Below, piece by piece: positions 46,247 through 56,502 of a DNA stretch of 64,000 nucleotides. The stretch comes from Symsagittifera roscoffensis (taxonomy: Eukaryota > Xenacoelomorpha > Acoela > Convolutidae): the NCBI RefSeq assembly GCF_963678635.1, contig NC_087069.1:31700710-31764709 (forward strand), read 5' to 3'. Below the pieces are notes generated by a model. It saw nothing but the letters and a program-made list of their open reading frames with translations, searched no databases and had not been told where the DNA came from. How positions within the stretch are numbered: the first letter of the stretch is position 1; the number at the start of each line of letters is the position of its first letter. Made by a program: the position numbers and the translations under genes.

Positions 46247-49200
46247 TTTGTTTGAACCCGGAATCAGTCCATGTCAAACAGAGTTCCCAGATGTAAAAAT
46301 CAAAAGACAAATTATCGATCACTATTTGAAAGATATATGCAACTTAACACAACAATACGGAATCTACTCCATAGAATTCAGCTCACCAAACCAAAATCAC
46401 AGCAAATATGTAATTCAAACAGACGACCTTGATTCAGAATTTTCAAAAGTATTCTCAGAATATATAAAAAGCATGCAATATCATAACTCACAAAGAGCAA
46501 ACTCCATATTCACCAATGAAGTTTTTGCAATAATATATAGTTATATCTCGATATTAGAAAACGAAATCCCAATCCCAAATGTCTCACCGACAGAAACATC
46601 TAAACACATAAGAGTACGACATGAAATCACACTACTCTCTAGTTTTCTAAATATAATTAAAGAAAATTTCACGAAAGATGAAGTTTCACAACATACAAAA
46701 CACGACTTACAAAAAATTTTGGCATGGTTCATAATAGATTATTTCACACATAATATTGATTTAATTTCACAAGCAAGAAAAAATTTTAGACCCCAAAACT
46801 CAAACGATGATACTGCCATCACAGAACAATCAGACTATGTTTGGGACCCCGAATGGTCTCATCCCGCATTCATAAACTTCCCACAATCAATCTCAAGTCA
46901 AGCAATAAGTACGATATCTTATGTAAGAGATTATGTAAGAGTAATACCATTAACCATTGATGCAACACCATTAAACTATAATACATTTTTACCTGATATG
47001 CAAAATAATAGTTTAAACTCCACAGTCATACACAATGAAAACCTCAATGGAACTAGAAATCTCACTCAACAAGATATCCAGACACCATCACACTTCATAA
47101 ATGAAGAAATCGTACACACAACAACTACACAACAAAGCATTTCACCGATACGTCCAAATTTAACAACACCAAGAAATACAAACCCTTCACAAACACAGGT
47201 AACCTTACAATCAACCGTTAAACCTTCGGTTGCCCCAAAATATTCACACATGGATTATCAAACATACAGACCCATGACAATACCGTCAAAAACACGTAAA
47301 ACGTTCACTAGAAACAATTTTGCAGAACATAATTATAATTATACACATCCATCAAAAACAAATTATCCCCCACGAAAAAATTTTAATAATTATACAAGAT
47401 CTCGAAACTGGGATAACCCAATGGCACAAACTAATTCAGTAAATTTTCAAACAAATTTACATCCTTCACAAGATCGTAGTGAAAACTATCCATTTTTTCA
47501 ACAAAATAAAAATAAAAAACAAACATCTTATCAAATGGATTACTTATCCTCAGATGATGATTTTTTACAACCAGATATATTTGCACCATATAATCAAGAA
47601 TATCGTGGACAAGGAGTACAGAAACCACATACAAATCATAGAATTTTTTCTCCACAACCGATAGATACACAAAATCAACAACCAATTCAGCAACAAAACC
47701 CAATTAATACACAATATTTTCAACCAATTCAGCAACAAAACCCAATGATCACACACTCGTATCAACCGACACAAATGCAAAACGAAATACCACTCCCATA
47801 TTATCTTCAACAACACGAAATAACAAGAAATCAACTTTCAAATTTTTCTCAAATGCCAAATGCAGCAGAATCATTACAAATGACAATGAATCCATACCTT
47901 ATGGGTGGATCATCAATAACATCAAATAAACCTTTAATGGTATTCACAGGAACAGACCCTGAATATTCTGTAGAAGACTATTTAAATGCAGTAACAGCAA
48001 ATTTGATTTTAAATATAGGACCTGAACCAATTAATACGCCACTACATCAAAGCTGGATACATCGACGCACAGCGTTGATACAAACAACTTTAGACGGCGC
48101 AGCCCAAAAATGGTTTTCAGTATTGCCTCTAGAAATAAAATCAAATTGGAAAAGGTTTACACAAGAATTTTCAAAAATGTTTGACTCCGAAAGAAACAAA
48201 CAACAACAAAGAGTTTTATGTAATGAAATTCGCAGATTACCAAATGAAACCATCAAGCAATTAGCAGTACGCATCGAAACACTAGTTCGAAAAGCATATT
48301 CATTAAATACACATGACTATAAAAACACAAAGATGACAGAAATCCTAATGATGACCTTAACACCGCAATTAAGGAAAATAGCAATAAAAAAGAGAGCATC
48401 CCATCCTTCTTCAATTCGAGAACCCGATTTAGATTTTCGAAAACTAGTAGACAAACTAGAACAAGCAGAAATCACAATGAAACTCGAAGAAACAGAAAAT
48501 CTGAAATTACAATATGTTAACCGAATCGAAACAAATACCACAAGTATCAACAATATACAGGAATCAGATACAGACCTCGTTGAAAAAATCACTGAAATAC
48601 TCAATATTTACGAAAAACACCCAAACTTTAAAGGCAAACCATCTTTCAAAAAATGGTGTAATTATTGCCGACGATACGGACATAGTATTTCTGAATGTAG
48701 ACAAAAACAGCAAGACAATCAAAATAAACCTCAAAAATATAAAGAACCAAATAAATCATTCTATCAATACATGAAAAAAGATCAAAATCTACCGAACAAA
48801 ACTGTGTACAGCAACAACAGTTCAGGAAAACCACTTCCGAACAATACAAATTATACAAGAAATCAATCACCACATAACTCAAGTTATAGAGGAAGATCGC
48901 CAGAACGAAGAAATACACAAAATTCGTCACAAAATCACTACTATAGACCAAATAGTCGAAATAACTACTCCAGATCAAATTCAAATACAACACAATTTGT
49001 TTCTAGATCTAATTCCCAATCAAGAAATAATTACTATCCAAACAATCAATCACGAAACTCATCATACAATAGAAATAGAAACTACTCCAATAATCGAAAT
49101 AGAAGTTATTCAAACAACCGAAACCAGAATTACCCGAACAATCGATCAAGAAATAACTCATATAATAGATCAAACTATAACAGACCAAACAATAAATATC

Positions 49201-49571
49201 AAAACAGATCACGAAATAATTCACAAAATCGACATTCAAGCTATAATAATCGTTATAGAAATTATTCCCAATCACCACACAGGAATAATAACCATTATAA
49301 TAATTCTAATAATCGCCATAGAAGTAGTACACCTAAACATCAAAGAAATATAAATCAAGTACAATCAAATCCAGAAACAACATCAGACCCTCCAGGTATT
49401 GATGACACAGTAAATGATACGTTACAACTCAATCAAATAAACTGTGGATCATCAGACTCAGAAAGTGAAACAGAAAACACTATCTCCATAAATATGATAG
49501 CAGTCGAAAATGACTATGAACCTATTATATATGAACAACCATTTTCATCACACATATATGAAAATCAATAA
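46197..49571 (+). CDS. gag: Gag polyprotein, 1124 aa
   Basis: The capsid/nucleocapsid precursor packages the element's RNA. Residues 1-580 are a long Asn/Gln/Thr/Pro-rich region without recognised domain, with short repeats such as QPIQQQNP. A retrotransposon Gag/capsid-like helical domain follows (about 585-790: MVFTGTDPEYSVEDYLNAV, DGAAQKWFSVLP, RRLPNETIKQLAVRIETLV). A zinc knuckle C-x2-C-x4-H-x4-C lies at 821-834 (CNYCRRYGHSISEC). The tail (about 840-1080) is dominated by Asn, Arg, Ser and Tyr in NRSRNNS-like repeats, likely RNA-binding. At 1124 residues it is about two to three times usual Ty3/gypsy Gag length. Start chosen at ATG 46197, immediately after an in-frame TAG. It ends in UAA with the pol frame continuing. 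Confidence 0.9.
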   Translation: MQPLIEDSIYFAKIYSNLFEPGISPCQTEFPDVKIKRQIIDHYLKDICNLTQQYGIYSIEFSSPNQNHSKYVIQTDDLDSEFSKVFSEYIKSMQYHNSQRANSIFTNEVFAIIYSYISILENEIPIPNVSPTETSKHIRVRHEITLLSSFLNIIKENFTKDEVSQHTKHDLQKILAWFIIDYFTHNIDLISQARKNFRPQNSNDDTAITEQSDYVWDPEWSHPAFINFPQSISSQAISTISYVRDYVRVIPLTIDATPLNYNTFLPDMQNNSLNSTVIHNENLNGTRNLTQQDIQTPSHFINEEIVHTTTTQQSISPIRPNLTTPRNTNPSQTQVTLQSTVKPSVAPKYSHMDYQTYRPMTIPSKTRKTFTRNNFAEHNYNYTHPSKTNYPPRKNFNNYTRSRNWDNPMAQTNSVNFQTNLHPSQDRSENYPFFQQNKNKKQTSYQMDYLSSDDDFLQPDIFAPYNQEYRGQGVQKPHTNHRIFSPQPIDTQNQQPIQQQNPINTQYFQPIQQQNPMITHSYQPTQMQNEIPLPYYLQQHEITRNQLSNFSQMPNAAESLQMTMNPYLMGGSSITSNKPLMVFTGTDPEYSVEDYLNAVTANLILNIGPEPINTPLHQSWIHRRTALIQTTLDGAAQKWFSVLPLEIKSNWKRFTQEFSKMFDSERNKQQQRVLCNEIRRLPNETIKQLAVRIETLVRKAYSLNTHDYKNTKMTEILMMTLTPQLRKIAIKKRASHPSSIREPDLDFRKLVDKLEQAEITMKLEETENLKLQYVNRIETNTTSINNIQESDTDLVEKITEILNIYEKHPNFKGKPSFKKWCNYCRRYGHSISECRQKQQDNQNKPQKYKEPNKSFYQYMKKDQNLPNKTVYSNNSSGKPLPNNTNYTRNQSPHNSSYRGRSPERRNTQNSSQNHYYRPNSRNNYSRSNSNTTQFVSRSNSQSRNNYYPNNQSRNSSYNRNRNYSNNRNRSYSNNRNQNYPNNRSRNNSYNRSNYNRPNNKYQNRSRNNSQNRHSSYNNRYRNYSQSPHRNNNHYNNSNNRHRSSTPKHQRNINQVQSNPETTSDPPGIDDTVNDTLQLNQINCGSSDSESETENTISINMIAVENDYEPIIYEQPFSSHIYENQ

Positions 49572-52500
49572 GAACTCCTTCACAATTTTTATATTGAACC
49601 CATCCATTCCACACCGACGACGCAAAAAACTAATGGAATTAACACTACAAATCAACCCAATGAGAATGACAAAACAAAATGCTTGAATACAAATCACATC
49701 TATCAAAATATGCAAAAAGAACAACCCAAAGAAAAAATTTGGACAATACCATTTCTCTTAGAAAGTCCAAGAAACAAAGAATTTCAACCACCAGATCTTG
49801 AAATTGATTTTTTAATTGATTCAGGAGCAGAATCAAACATAATAAACATTCCCACATGGAATGAGATAAAAGCATTACACCCAAAATTAACACCTCTTGA
49901 AACCTCCAGTAAACTAGCAACAGCACAAGGATCAACATTGGTAAACTATGGAAAAATTCAATTATTTCTTCTCCCCACAAGAACAATGGAGCAAAATAAA
50001 ATTTTAACTAAACCATTTAAACAAATATTCCATATCACTGATATTAAACACAAAATCATTGGAATACCATTTATCTCTAAATATATACCAACAATCAACA
50101 TATTAAACAGTAAAATACTAATCAAAGATAAATACACAAAAACAAAAGACACATCCCTAACATTTTTTCAAAGATTAAACAAACAACCACCATTCTTTTC
50201 AAAATTTTATCCAATATATAACCAACAAAGAAAACACCTGAAACCACTATCAGGAAACATATATAATTTTTCAATAAAACAAGTTCACCAATATGATAAA
50301 AAACAAAATAAACAACAACTCTATATGTCAGACTTTGAATTCAAACCTATCCATAAGTTTTTCAAAATCACAATCTCATCCATAAAATATTTGAAAAACT
50401 CGAATTCAGATATTATATCTCTACATGTATACAACAATACACCTTACCAAGTAACAGTACCTTTAGGACTTTTAGGCTATTGCGAAACCAACGCTACAAT
50501 ATCACCAATACACGAAAAAGCATATCGCGTAAATAATATACTCCAATTATTAGATATTTGTCAATCCACAATTCTTAATGAAGAATTATCCATAAATAAT
50601 ATAATAAGTAACGAAAAAAGAAATACGGATTATTTCACAAAAACCCCATATTTCAAACCGACATTTAACATAAATAACTACACAGAGAATCAACAGAAAT
50701 TTTTAACAATGTTTAATTTCCAACATTCACAAATAACACAAGACGAATTTGAAAAATTAGCCAAACAGCTAATTAAATATTCATCAGTCTATGCAACATC
50801 TAAATTTGATGTTGGCAAAATCAGCTCATCACTACATCTCCCATTAAAACCAGACGCAGTTTTCAAAAAACAAAGAGCAAGTAAAGTACCAATTCACTTA
50901 CACGATAAAGTGAACAGATTACTCGACATTTTAGAACAATACAACATTATATCACCAGTAAATAAAGAAGAACAACCAAAAGGTAACACATTTATCAACC
51001 CTGTTATCATTCTAGCCAAAGGAGAATCATTAAAAATCGTTCTCGACGCTAGATACCTCAACTCACTCATAGATGAATCAAAGTGTAATTGGCCTATTGA
51101 ACCAATACAAGTTATTTTAACAAAAATAAACGGAAAATACTTTACAACCGCAGACATGAATAGTGCATATAATCAAATGCTACTAGATGAACAATCGCGA
51201 CGCTTAACACAATTTGTTATTGGAAATCAGCAATATGAATTCAACCGCCTATTCTATGGAATATCCATAGGACCAGCAGCATTTTCAGCTTTTATGAGCA
51301 AAATTTTTCGACCACTAATACTCAAGAAAAACGCAATCACCTATTTAGACGATGTTTTAATGCAATCACAGACTAAAGAAGAAATGTTCAATGTTTTAGA
51401 ACAATATCACCAAATACTTCAGAACGAAAATCTGAAGGCCGCCCCTGATAAATCACACTTCTTTTTGACAAGAGTTAAATTCTTAGGACATAACATAGAA
51501 AGAAAAACAATCACTCCATTGAAATCACGCATTGACGCTATTCAGAAACTCCAACCACCGACAAATAAAAAGAAAATCCAAGAATTCCTTGGAATGTTGA
51601 ACTTTTTAAGCAAATATGTTTATAAAATGCAATTATATCTAAGACCATTCTATAATATACTTAGACAACAAAATAATTTTGAATGGAACACAGAACATCA
51701 AGCACGATTTGAAGAAATTAAAAAACTCCTAACTGAACAAATTTCGAATACAATTCCAGATCCAAATCAACCATTCTATGCAATGTGCGATGCTTCAAAT
51801 TTTGGCATCGGCGCAGCATTATTACAATCACACAATGGTACAAACAAAATGAACCTTATATCAGCAAATTCTCGATTATTCACTCAAGCAGAGCTAAGAC
51901 TCTCAACCCTAATGAGAGAATGTACAGCCATAATCTATACACTTACAGAATATGAATTTCTGATACTTGGATCAAAACATCCAACAGTTCTATTCACAGA
52001 TCACAAACCAATCATTTTTCTCTTTACACAAAAATCCAACCCAAATCACCGAGTTTACAGATTTCAATTAATTCTAATGAAATTTCCAAACTTACATATA
52101 GTTTGGACAGCAGGAAGGAATCTTGCATTACCAGACACATTAAGTCGAAATACGCCACCTGAATTACTTACACGTAAAACTACAGTAGAAATACCCAAAA
52201 ATAAAAAATTCTACCTTGCAAAAAACGAACTATCACCCCGACTAGAATGCAAATATGCAGTAAAAACTGACGTTGAACAATCACAGATAAATAATCTACA
52301 ACACTTTCCACTTTATTTAGATTGTCAAAATAACCACTACGAAGTTGATCTACTTGGAACATCAACTTTTAAACCAATTCCATACTCACAATGGATAAAA
52401 AATAATACCCAACAAAAAAGAGTAAAACAACACTCGCATAAAAAAGACCTTTTTCCACTAATTGAAAAAGAAAACCTAACTGATAAAATAAATTTATCAG

Positions 52501-53939
52501 GACCACAAACAAACGATTCAAAATACACAATAAATCAAGTTTTTGACCACCATGACCCACTTGATACAATACCCTTATCTAAATTAGAAATAGAAAACAT
52601 TTTTCGCCCCCCAACAGAAACGATTACAATTTCAACATTGAAACAATACCAAAATCTTGACCCAGTAATTAGACAACTAAAATCATGGCACAAATATAAA
52701 ACTAAACCCGTCAAGGCAGATACAACTATTTTAGGAAATAAAACACTCCTCCGATATTTTCGAAAATTCAACAATACAACAATTAACGAAAACACAGACC
52801 TTCTAGAATACAAATTAAATGAATCTACAGTTCCCTGTCTCCCTCTAAGTATGATTCTCATAGCTTTTAATAATTCACATACACAAAATATTAAAGGACA
52901 CTCTGGATCAGAGAAAACATATTCAAATTTTATACAAAACTTTTATTTCCCAAATGCACCAATTTGGATAAAAGTACTATGCAATGACTGTATAGTATGC
53001 CAACTAAATAAACCTTACCCAAATCAAAAACAAGATTTTAAAGGACAAAGTTTGTACTTTAACCACCGTATCTCATTTGATACTAAAGGACCAATTTCAC
53101 CCTCATCAGAAGGAAACTCCTACATTATGGTAATTGTTGACGCGTTTACACATTATGTAGCACTTAACCCAGTACCACATTGTAACGCTTATTACGCTTA
53201 CACAACACTCTATGAACACTGGATAGCTAAATTTGGACTACCAGAAATTTTAGTTACAGACAACGGTACAGAATTCATAAATAATGAAATCATCACACTA
53301 TGTCATTTATATAACATCAAAGACAAACCACGTACATCTCATGCACCTTGGACAAACGGCTTAGTCGAAGGTATGAACCGTTCACTACAAGAATATCTTA
53401 GATGTATCATCAATGGAAATGATACAAGATATACTGAATGGTCAGCAGATGTAAAACTATTTCCCTTAGCATATAATTCACAAATCACGACAACTCTAGG
53501 AATGTCACCATATGAAATGGTTTTTAACCAAAAGCCACGCAAACCAATAATGTTTACAGCAAACTCTCATAAAAACGCACAAGGTTATTGTCAACCAAAT
53601 AAAGACTCAATTTGTTATAACCTACCTTTACATACACACGATGAAGATCATTTTCATCACCCACAAATTCTTAAATTAGCCTCCGGTACACACACCGAAT
53701 GGATTTTAAACAGAGATAAAAAACACAATGAAATTTACCAAAAAGTAACAAAAAAGTTGTTACAAAGGCAAAACATTAATGAACAAATAAATTCACGCTT
53801 TACACCAGCCTCCGATTTAAAAATTGGAACATTTGTTTTAATACCCAATTTTAATACTCAAAAAGGAATTTCTAAAAAATTACAACCCCTTCGTAAAGGA
53901 CCATACCAAATAATTGCAAAACCCACTGATGTCACATAA
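49572..53939 (+). CDS. pol: Pol polyprotein: protease, RT, RNase H, integrase
   Basis: Same frame as gag after its UAA, open from 49572; a possible TTG at 49683 is the nearest start-like codon. Numbering from 49683: aspartic protease with DSGAE at residue 46; reverse transcriptase with LDARYLNS, the TADMNSAYNQ block and YLDD at 554-557; RNase H with CDAS near 703 and TDHKP near 773; integrase with an H...H...C-x2-C finger ending near residue 1100 and the catalytic triad D1133, D1193, E1229, giving the D,D-35-E spacing. All key residues are present. The frame stops at TAA 53937 inside the C-terminal GPY/F-type module (KGPYQII); coding clearly resumes in the next frame. This is a Metaviridae-like order with RNase H before integrase. 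Confidence 0.92.
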   Translation, partial: ELLHNFYIEPIHSTPTTQKTNGINTTNQPNENDKTKCLNTNHIYQNMQKEQPKEKIWTIPFLLESPRNKEFQPPDLEIDFLIDSGAESNIINIPTWNEIKALHPKLTPLETSSKLATAQGSTLVNYGKIQLFLLPTRTMEQNKILTKPFKQIFHITDIKHKIIGIPFISKYIPTINILNSKILIKDKYTKTKDTSLTFFQRLNKQPPFFSKFYPIYNQQRKHLKPLSGNIYNFSIKQVHQYDKKQNKQQLYMSDFEFKPIHKFFKITISSIKYLKNSNSDIISLHVYNNTPYQVTVPLGLLGYCETNATISPIHEKAYRVNNILQLLDICQSTILNEELSINNIISNEKRNTDYFTKTPYFKPTFNINNYTENQQKFLTMFNFQHSQITQDEFEKLAKQLIKYSSVYATSKFDVGKISSSLHLPLKPDAVFKKQRASKVPIHLHDKVNRLLDILEQYNIISPVNKEEQPKGNTFINPVIILAKGESLKIVLDARYLNSLIDESKCNWPIEPIQVILTKINGKYFTTADMNSAYNQMLLDEQSRRLTQFVIGNQQYEFNRLFYGISIGPAAFSAFMSKIFRPLILKKNAITYLDDVLMQSQTKEEMFNVLEQYHQILQNENLKAAPDKSHFFLTRVKFLGHNIERKTITPLKSRIDAIQKLQPPTNKKKIQEFLGMLNFLSKYVYKMQLYLRPFYNILRQQNNFEWNTEHQARFEEIKKLLTEQISNTIPDPNQPFYAMCDASNFGIGAALLQSHNGTNKMNLISANSRLFTQAELRLSTLMRECTAIIYTLTEYEFLILGSKHPTVLFTDHKPIIFLFTQKSNPNHRVYRFQLILMKFPNLHIVWTAGRNLALPDTLSRNTPPELLTRKTTVEIPKNKKFYLAKNELSPRLECKYAVKTDVEQSQINNLQHFPLYLDCQNNHYEVDLLGTSTFKPIPYSQWIKNNTQQKRVKQHSHKKDLFPLIEKENLTDKINLSGPQTNDSKYTINQVFDHHDPLDTIPLSKLEIENIFRPPTETITISTLKQYQNLDPVIRQLKSWHKYKTKPVKADTTILGNKTLLRYFRKFNNTTINENTDLLEYKLNESTVPCLPLSMILIAFNNSHTQNIKGHSGSEKTYSNFIQNFYFPNAPIWIKVLCNDCIVCQLNKPYPNQKQDFKGQSLYFNHRISFDTKGPISPSSEGNSYIMVIVDAFTHYVALNPVPHCNAYYAYTTLYEHWIAKFGLPEILVTDNGTEFINNEIITLCHLYNIKDKPRTSHAPWTNGLVEGMNRSLQEYLRCIINGNDTRYTEWSADVKLFPLAYNSQITTTLGMSPYEMVFNQKPRKPIMFTANSHKNAQGYCQPNKDSICYNLPLHTHDEDHFHHPQILKLASGTHTEWILNRDKKHNEIYQKVTKKLLQRQNINEQINSRFTPASDLKIGTFVLIPNFNTQKGISKKLQPLRKGPYQIIAKPTDVT

Positions 53940-54357
53940 AATCACCGACTCAGACAAAAAAGAAATCGTTCAACACCGAAATAACCTATTACCTTATTAT
54001 CCAAAAGAATACGCACTCCGCGAACTAACTCAATTATATTCTTTTACAGGTTTAAAAATTATTCAAAATGACCCACATACAGAAAATACAACAAAGGAAC
54101 AAAAAGATTTTCACCTCAAAAACCAAAATACAAAATCAACCACCACAAAAAACAATACGAAAAATGTAACTCAAAATACATCTCAAAAAGAAAGAAAAAA
54201 TAGAAAAATGACAGAACAAATAATACCCCAAGAACAAATCGACAAATCAGAACATAGAGAGTCTTCACGACTTAGAAATCAACCACGTAAAAATTATAAA
54301 ATATTCATCCCACAATCTAAAATATTAAAGAAAGTCGAATTTCAAAAACAACTTTAA
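53914..54357 (+). CDS. Pol C-terminal extension in shifted frame
   Basis: A 147-codon frame overlapping the pol end. From KITDSDKKEIVQHRNNLLPY it reads as the natural continuation of the integrase GPY/F module, so pol was once longer, with a net +1 shift near 53937. The ATG at 53914 precedes the break and is probably irrelevant. The rest is hydrophilic, rich in Thr/Lys/Asn/Gln and ends KKVEFQKQL. Either a sequence defect or a translational frameshift separates it from pol. Confidence 0.7.
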   Translation: MQNPLMSHKITDSDKKEIVQHRNNLLPYYPKEYALRELTQLYSFTGLKIIQNDPHTENTTKEQKDFHLKNQNTKSTTTKNNTKNVTQNTSQKERKNRKMTEQIIPQEQIDKSEHRESSRLRNQPRKNYKIFIPQSKILKKVEFQKQL

Positions 54358-55178
54358 TTTTGTATTTCACAGTCTTAGACCTTTGAAACATTTTGAATTT
54401 TCATTTTTCAAAATAACATGCTGACAAACACGCAATGAATCTAGTTCAAATTTAAACCAATAGGATTCATCCAATCCGTCACCTTCTCTAACTTAAACTC
54501 AGATCAATTAGACGAACCATATAAAACTCCAGGCATATCTATAACTATAACTTTACGACCTCCAGGTCAAAAATAAGCAAACCACTCCAACTTGACAACT
54601 AAAATAAATATCACCATAATATCATAACCCTCCCTTATTTAATAAACCAAAGACCAACAATATTTCCCCAACTCAGACCTCAAATACCCCCCAAACAAAT
54701 ATGTTAAATTAGCCTAAAGTAAAAGAACGACCATTTTAATTAGCCTAAAGTATAAAAATCTCAAAATTACCCCAGATCATTTGACAAATGAAAATAAAGA
54801 CAAAGAAGACCTCCCGATCACCATAAAAATTGCCCCCAACAATTTTTCACAAAACTCAACCCACTTGTCAAAAAACCAATAAATAATCCGACCACACTTG
54901 AAAATTGCCCCAAACAACAAAAAATATTCGATCAAGAAGTTATTTCGTAAATGCTCTTCTCTCAATCAGTCACTATAATTATTACAAACCTCAAACAATT
55001 TTTTACGATACTTAAAACTCTTATAATATTTCTTTTTGATATCTTTGAATCTTTTGTAATAATCTTAATCATTTTTTGCAATATTTTTTTTAATTTTCTA
55101 TTCCCTATTTGAACTATACCTCCAACTTTCAAAAGCTATTGACTATATCCACAGGTACGATTCACAAAACTTATCTAA
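54358..55178 (+). other. Non-coding spacer between pol and ORF3
   Basis: About 820 bases with no open frame worth reporting. It starts with a good-looking splice-acceptor context (TTTTGTATTTCACAG, ending 54372), which might serve a spliced env-type mRNA (inference). The phrase ATTAGCCTAAAGTA occurs twice about 30 bases apart (near 54709 and 54739). Composition stays A-rich on the plus strand. Confidence 0.4.
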
Positions 55179-55343
55179 ATGATACGAACCATTTTTAGTA
55201 GAACCGATATTTTTTTACTATTTGTAATTTTTATAACATTTCTATCATCCCTCATCTTGACAATATGCAAATGTATAAAAAAGCAATATCACATTCGCCC
55301 TAGCAACAATTCTCCTAATTCTTTTTTTAGAAGAATACTATAA
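55179..55343 (+). CDS. 54-aa membrane protein, likely N-terminus of ORF3
   Basis: From ATG 55179: MIRTIFSRTDIFLLFVIF, continuing to a hydrophobic stretch of about 20 residues (11-30), then a basic KCIKKQ and a short polar tail ending FFRRIL. It resembles a signal-anchor segment. It ends at TAA 55341, and the +1 frame runs from there through NKQTFSLKE to a TAG at 55369, after which the long ATG-less ORF3 opens. It may therefore be the membrane anchor of ORF3, cut off by one frame break and one stop. Confidence 0.45.
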   Translation: MIRTIFSRTDIFLLFVIFITFLSSLILTICKCIKKQYHIRPSNNSPNSFFRRIL

Positions 55344-55371
55344 TAAACAAACTTTTTCACTTAAAGAATAG

Positions 55372-56502
55372 ACCAAAAAGCTATCAAAAATTGCTACCCA
55401 ACAGTCACAAAGTCAGTCTTCACCGACATCATCCCAAGATAACCCAACAACACCTTCAACTACCCAAAATCCTCAAACATCTACACGAATTTCCTTTCAA
55501 GATAACCCATATACTTTTGAAGAACTACACGCACGCTTATCTGAACCACTAGAACCCGTTCAACGGCAAGCACCTTTAAGTGAACCAACATACAATCTAT
55601 ACCCAACACTACCACCAGAACTAAGTAGAATACGACATCCTAGTCAAAACCAAAACACAATCGAAATAAATAGACAAACTATACATCCTCGAAGAAATAG
55701 AAATTTTCAAACTCCCCGAGTTCATTTTGAAATACCTCAATCCCCATCACAAAACACTCCAGAAAACCCCACTGGTATCTTACCAGAAACCGCTACACTT
55801 CTTTCACAACGTAGCACCTCAAGCCTACCCTCAGATTACTTAGGTTCAACACCAACATCTGAACAAATACGTGAAAATCCCTTCAATCCCCCAAACCAAA
55901 CATCACAACTACCATATTGGACAACACATTCATTCACACAAGGTGAACCAAATTTAACCAATGACCCAATAGATATTTCTTCAGATACAACATCCTCAAC
56001 ACTACCGGAAACATTATCACTACCATCAACACCATCAATTAGCCAAATTTCACCGACACCTTTTAACTTAAATTTTCCAAATAATCTCGACGCAAGATAT
56101 CGAGAACAATCATCAACAACTATTCCTTTAAGACTAGATTGGAATACATTCACAGCACCTCCACCATTATTTGGACAACACCCAGAAAGTAACCGACTCC
56201 ACAACTGGGCACTCAATAGACTACAATATCGACAAGACATCCACGACGATATTCGTGAACACAATATACAAATACTCCAACAAAATAGTTTACAATTAAA
56301 GTTTGAAATCACAGTTAAATTAAACAACATTACTCAACATCCCTATCCATTAAACCCACCAAATATAACAGCTCAATCCCTACCACCACCATTTATAACA
56401 ACTGAAGTAATATACAAATACGATAGATATACCAAAAAGACAATTGGTTACATCACATTTTATAACCCATATTCAGGATTATCATACACATGTATATTCT
56501 AA
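55372..56502 (+). CDS. ORF3: 376-codon Pro/Ser/Thr-rich frame without any ATG
   Basis: Open from the TAG at 55369-55371 to TAA 56500, with no methionine codon anywhere. The first two thirds are rich in Pro, Ser, Thr and Gln (SQSQSSPTSSQDNP, PSTPSISQISPTP), like a linker or mucin-like stalk. The last ~110 codons are more structured (IPLRLDWNTFTAPPPLFG, NRLQYRQDIHDDIREHN, YDRYTKKTIGYITFYNPY). Its end overlaps the env ATG by 13 bases. Lacking a start, it must be reached by splicing, frameshift or readthrough, or be a fossil. No family recognised. The last 84 codons are repeated at 59825-60076. Confidence 0.6.
   Translation, partial: TKKLSKIATQQSQSQSSPTSSQDNPTTPSTTQNPQTSTRISFQDNPYTFEELHARLSEPLEPVQRQAPLSEPTYNLYPTLPPELSRIRHPSQNQNTIEINRQTIHPRRNRNFQTPRVHFEIPQSPSQNTPENPTGILPETATLLSQRSTSSLPSDYLGSTPTSEQIRENPFNPPNQTSQLPYWTTHSFTQGEPNLTNDPIDISSDTTSSTLPETLSLPSTPSISQISPTPFNLNFPNNLDARYREQSSTTIPLRLDWNTFTAPPPLFGQHPESNRLHNWALNRLQYRQDIHDDIREHNIQILQQNSLQLKFEITVKLNNITQHPYPLNPPNITAQSLPPPFITTEVIYKYDRYTKKTIGYITFYNPYSGLSYTCIF

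Noticed and set aside
47066..49278. Several minus-strand open frames inside gag
   Set aside because: They mirror the A-rich, stop-poor plus-strand coding sequence and show no domain; gag and pol motifs are clear on the plus strand.
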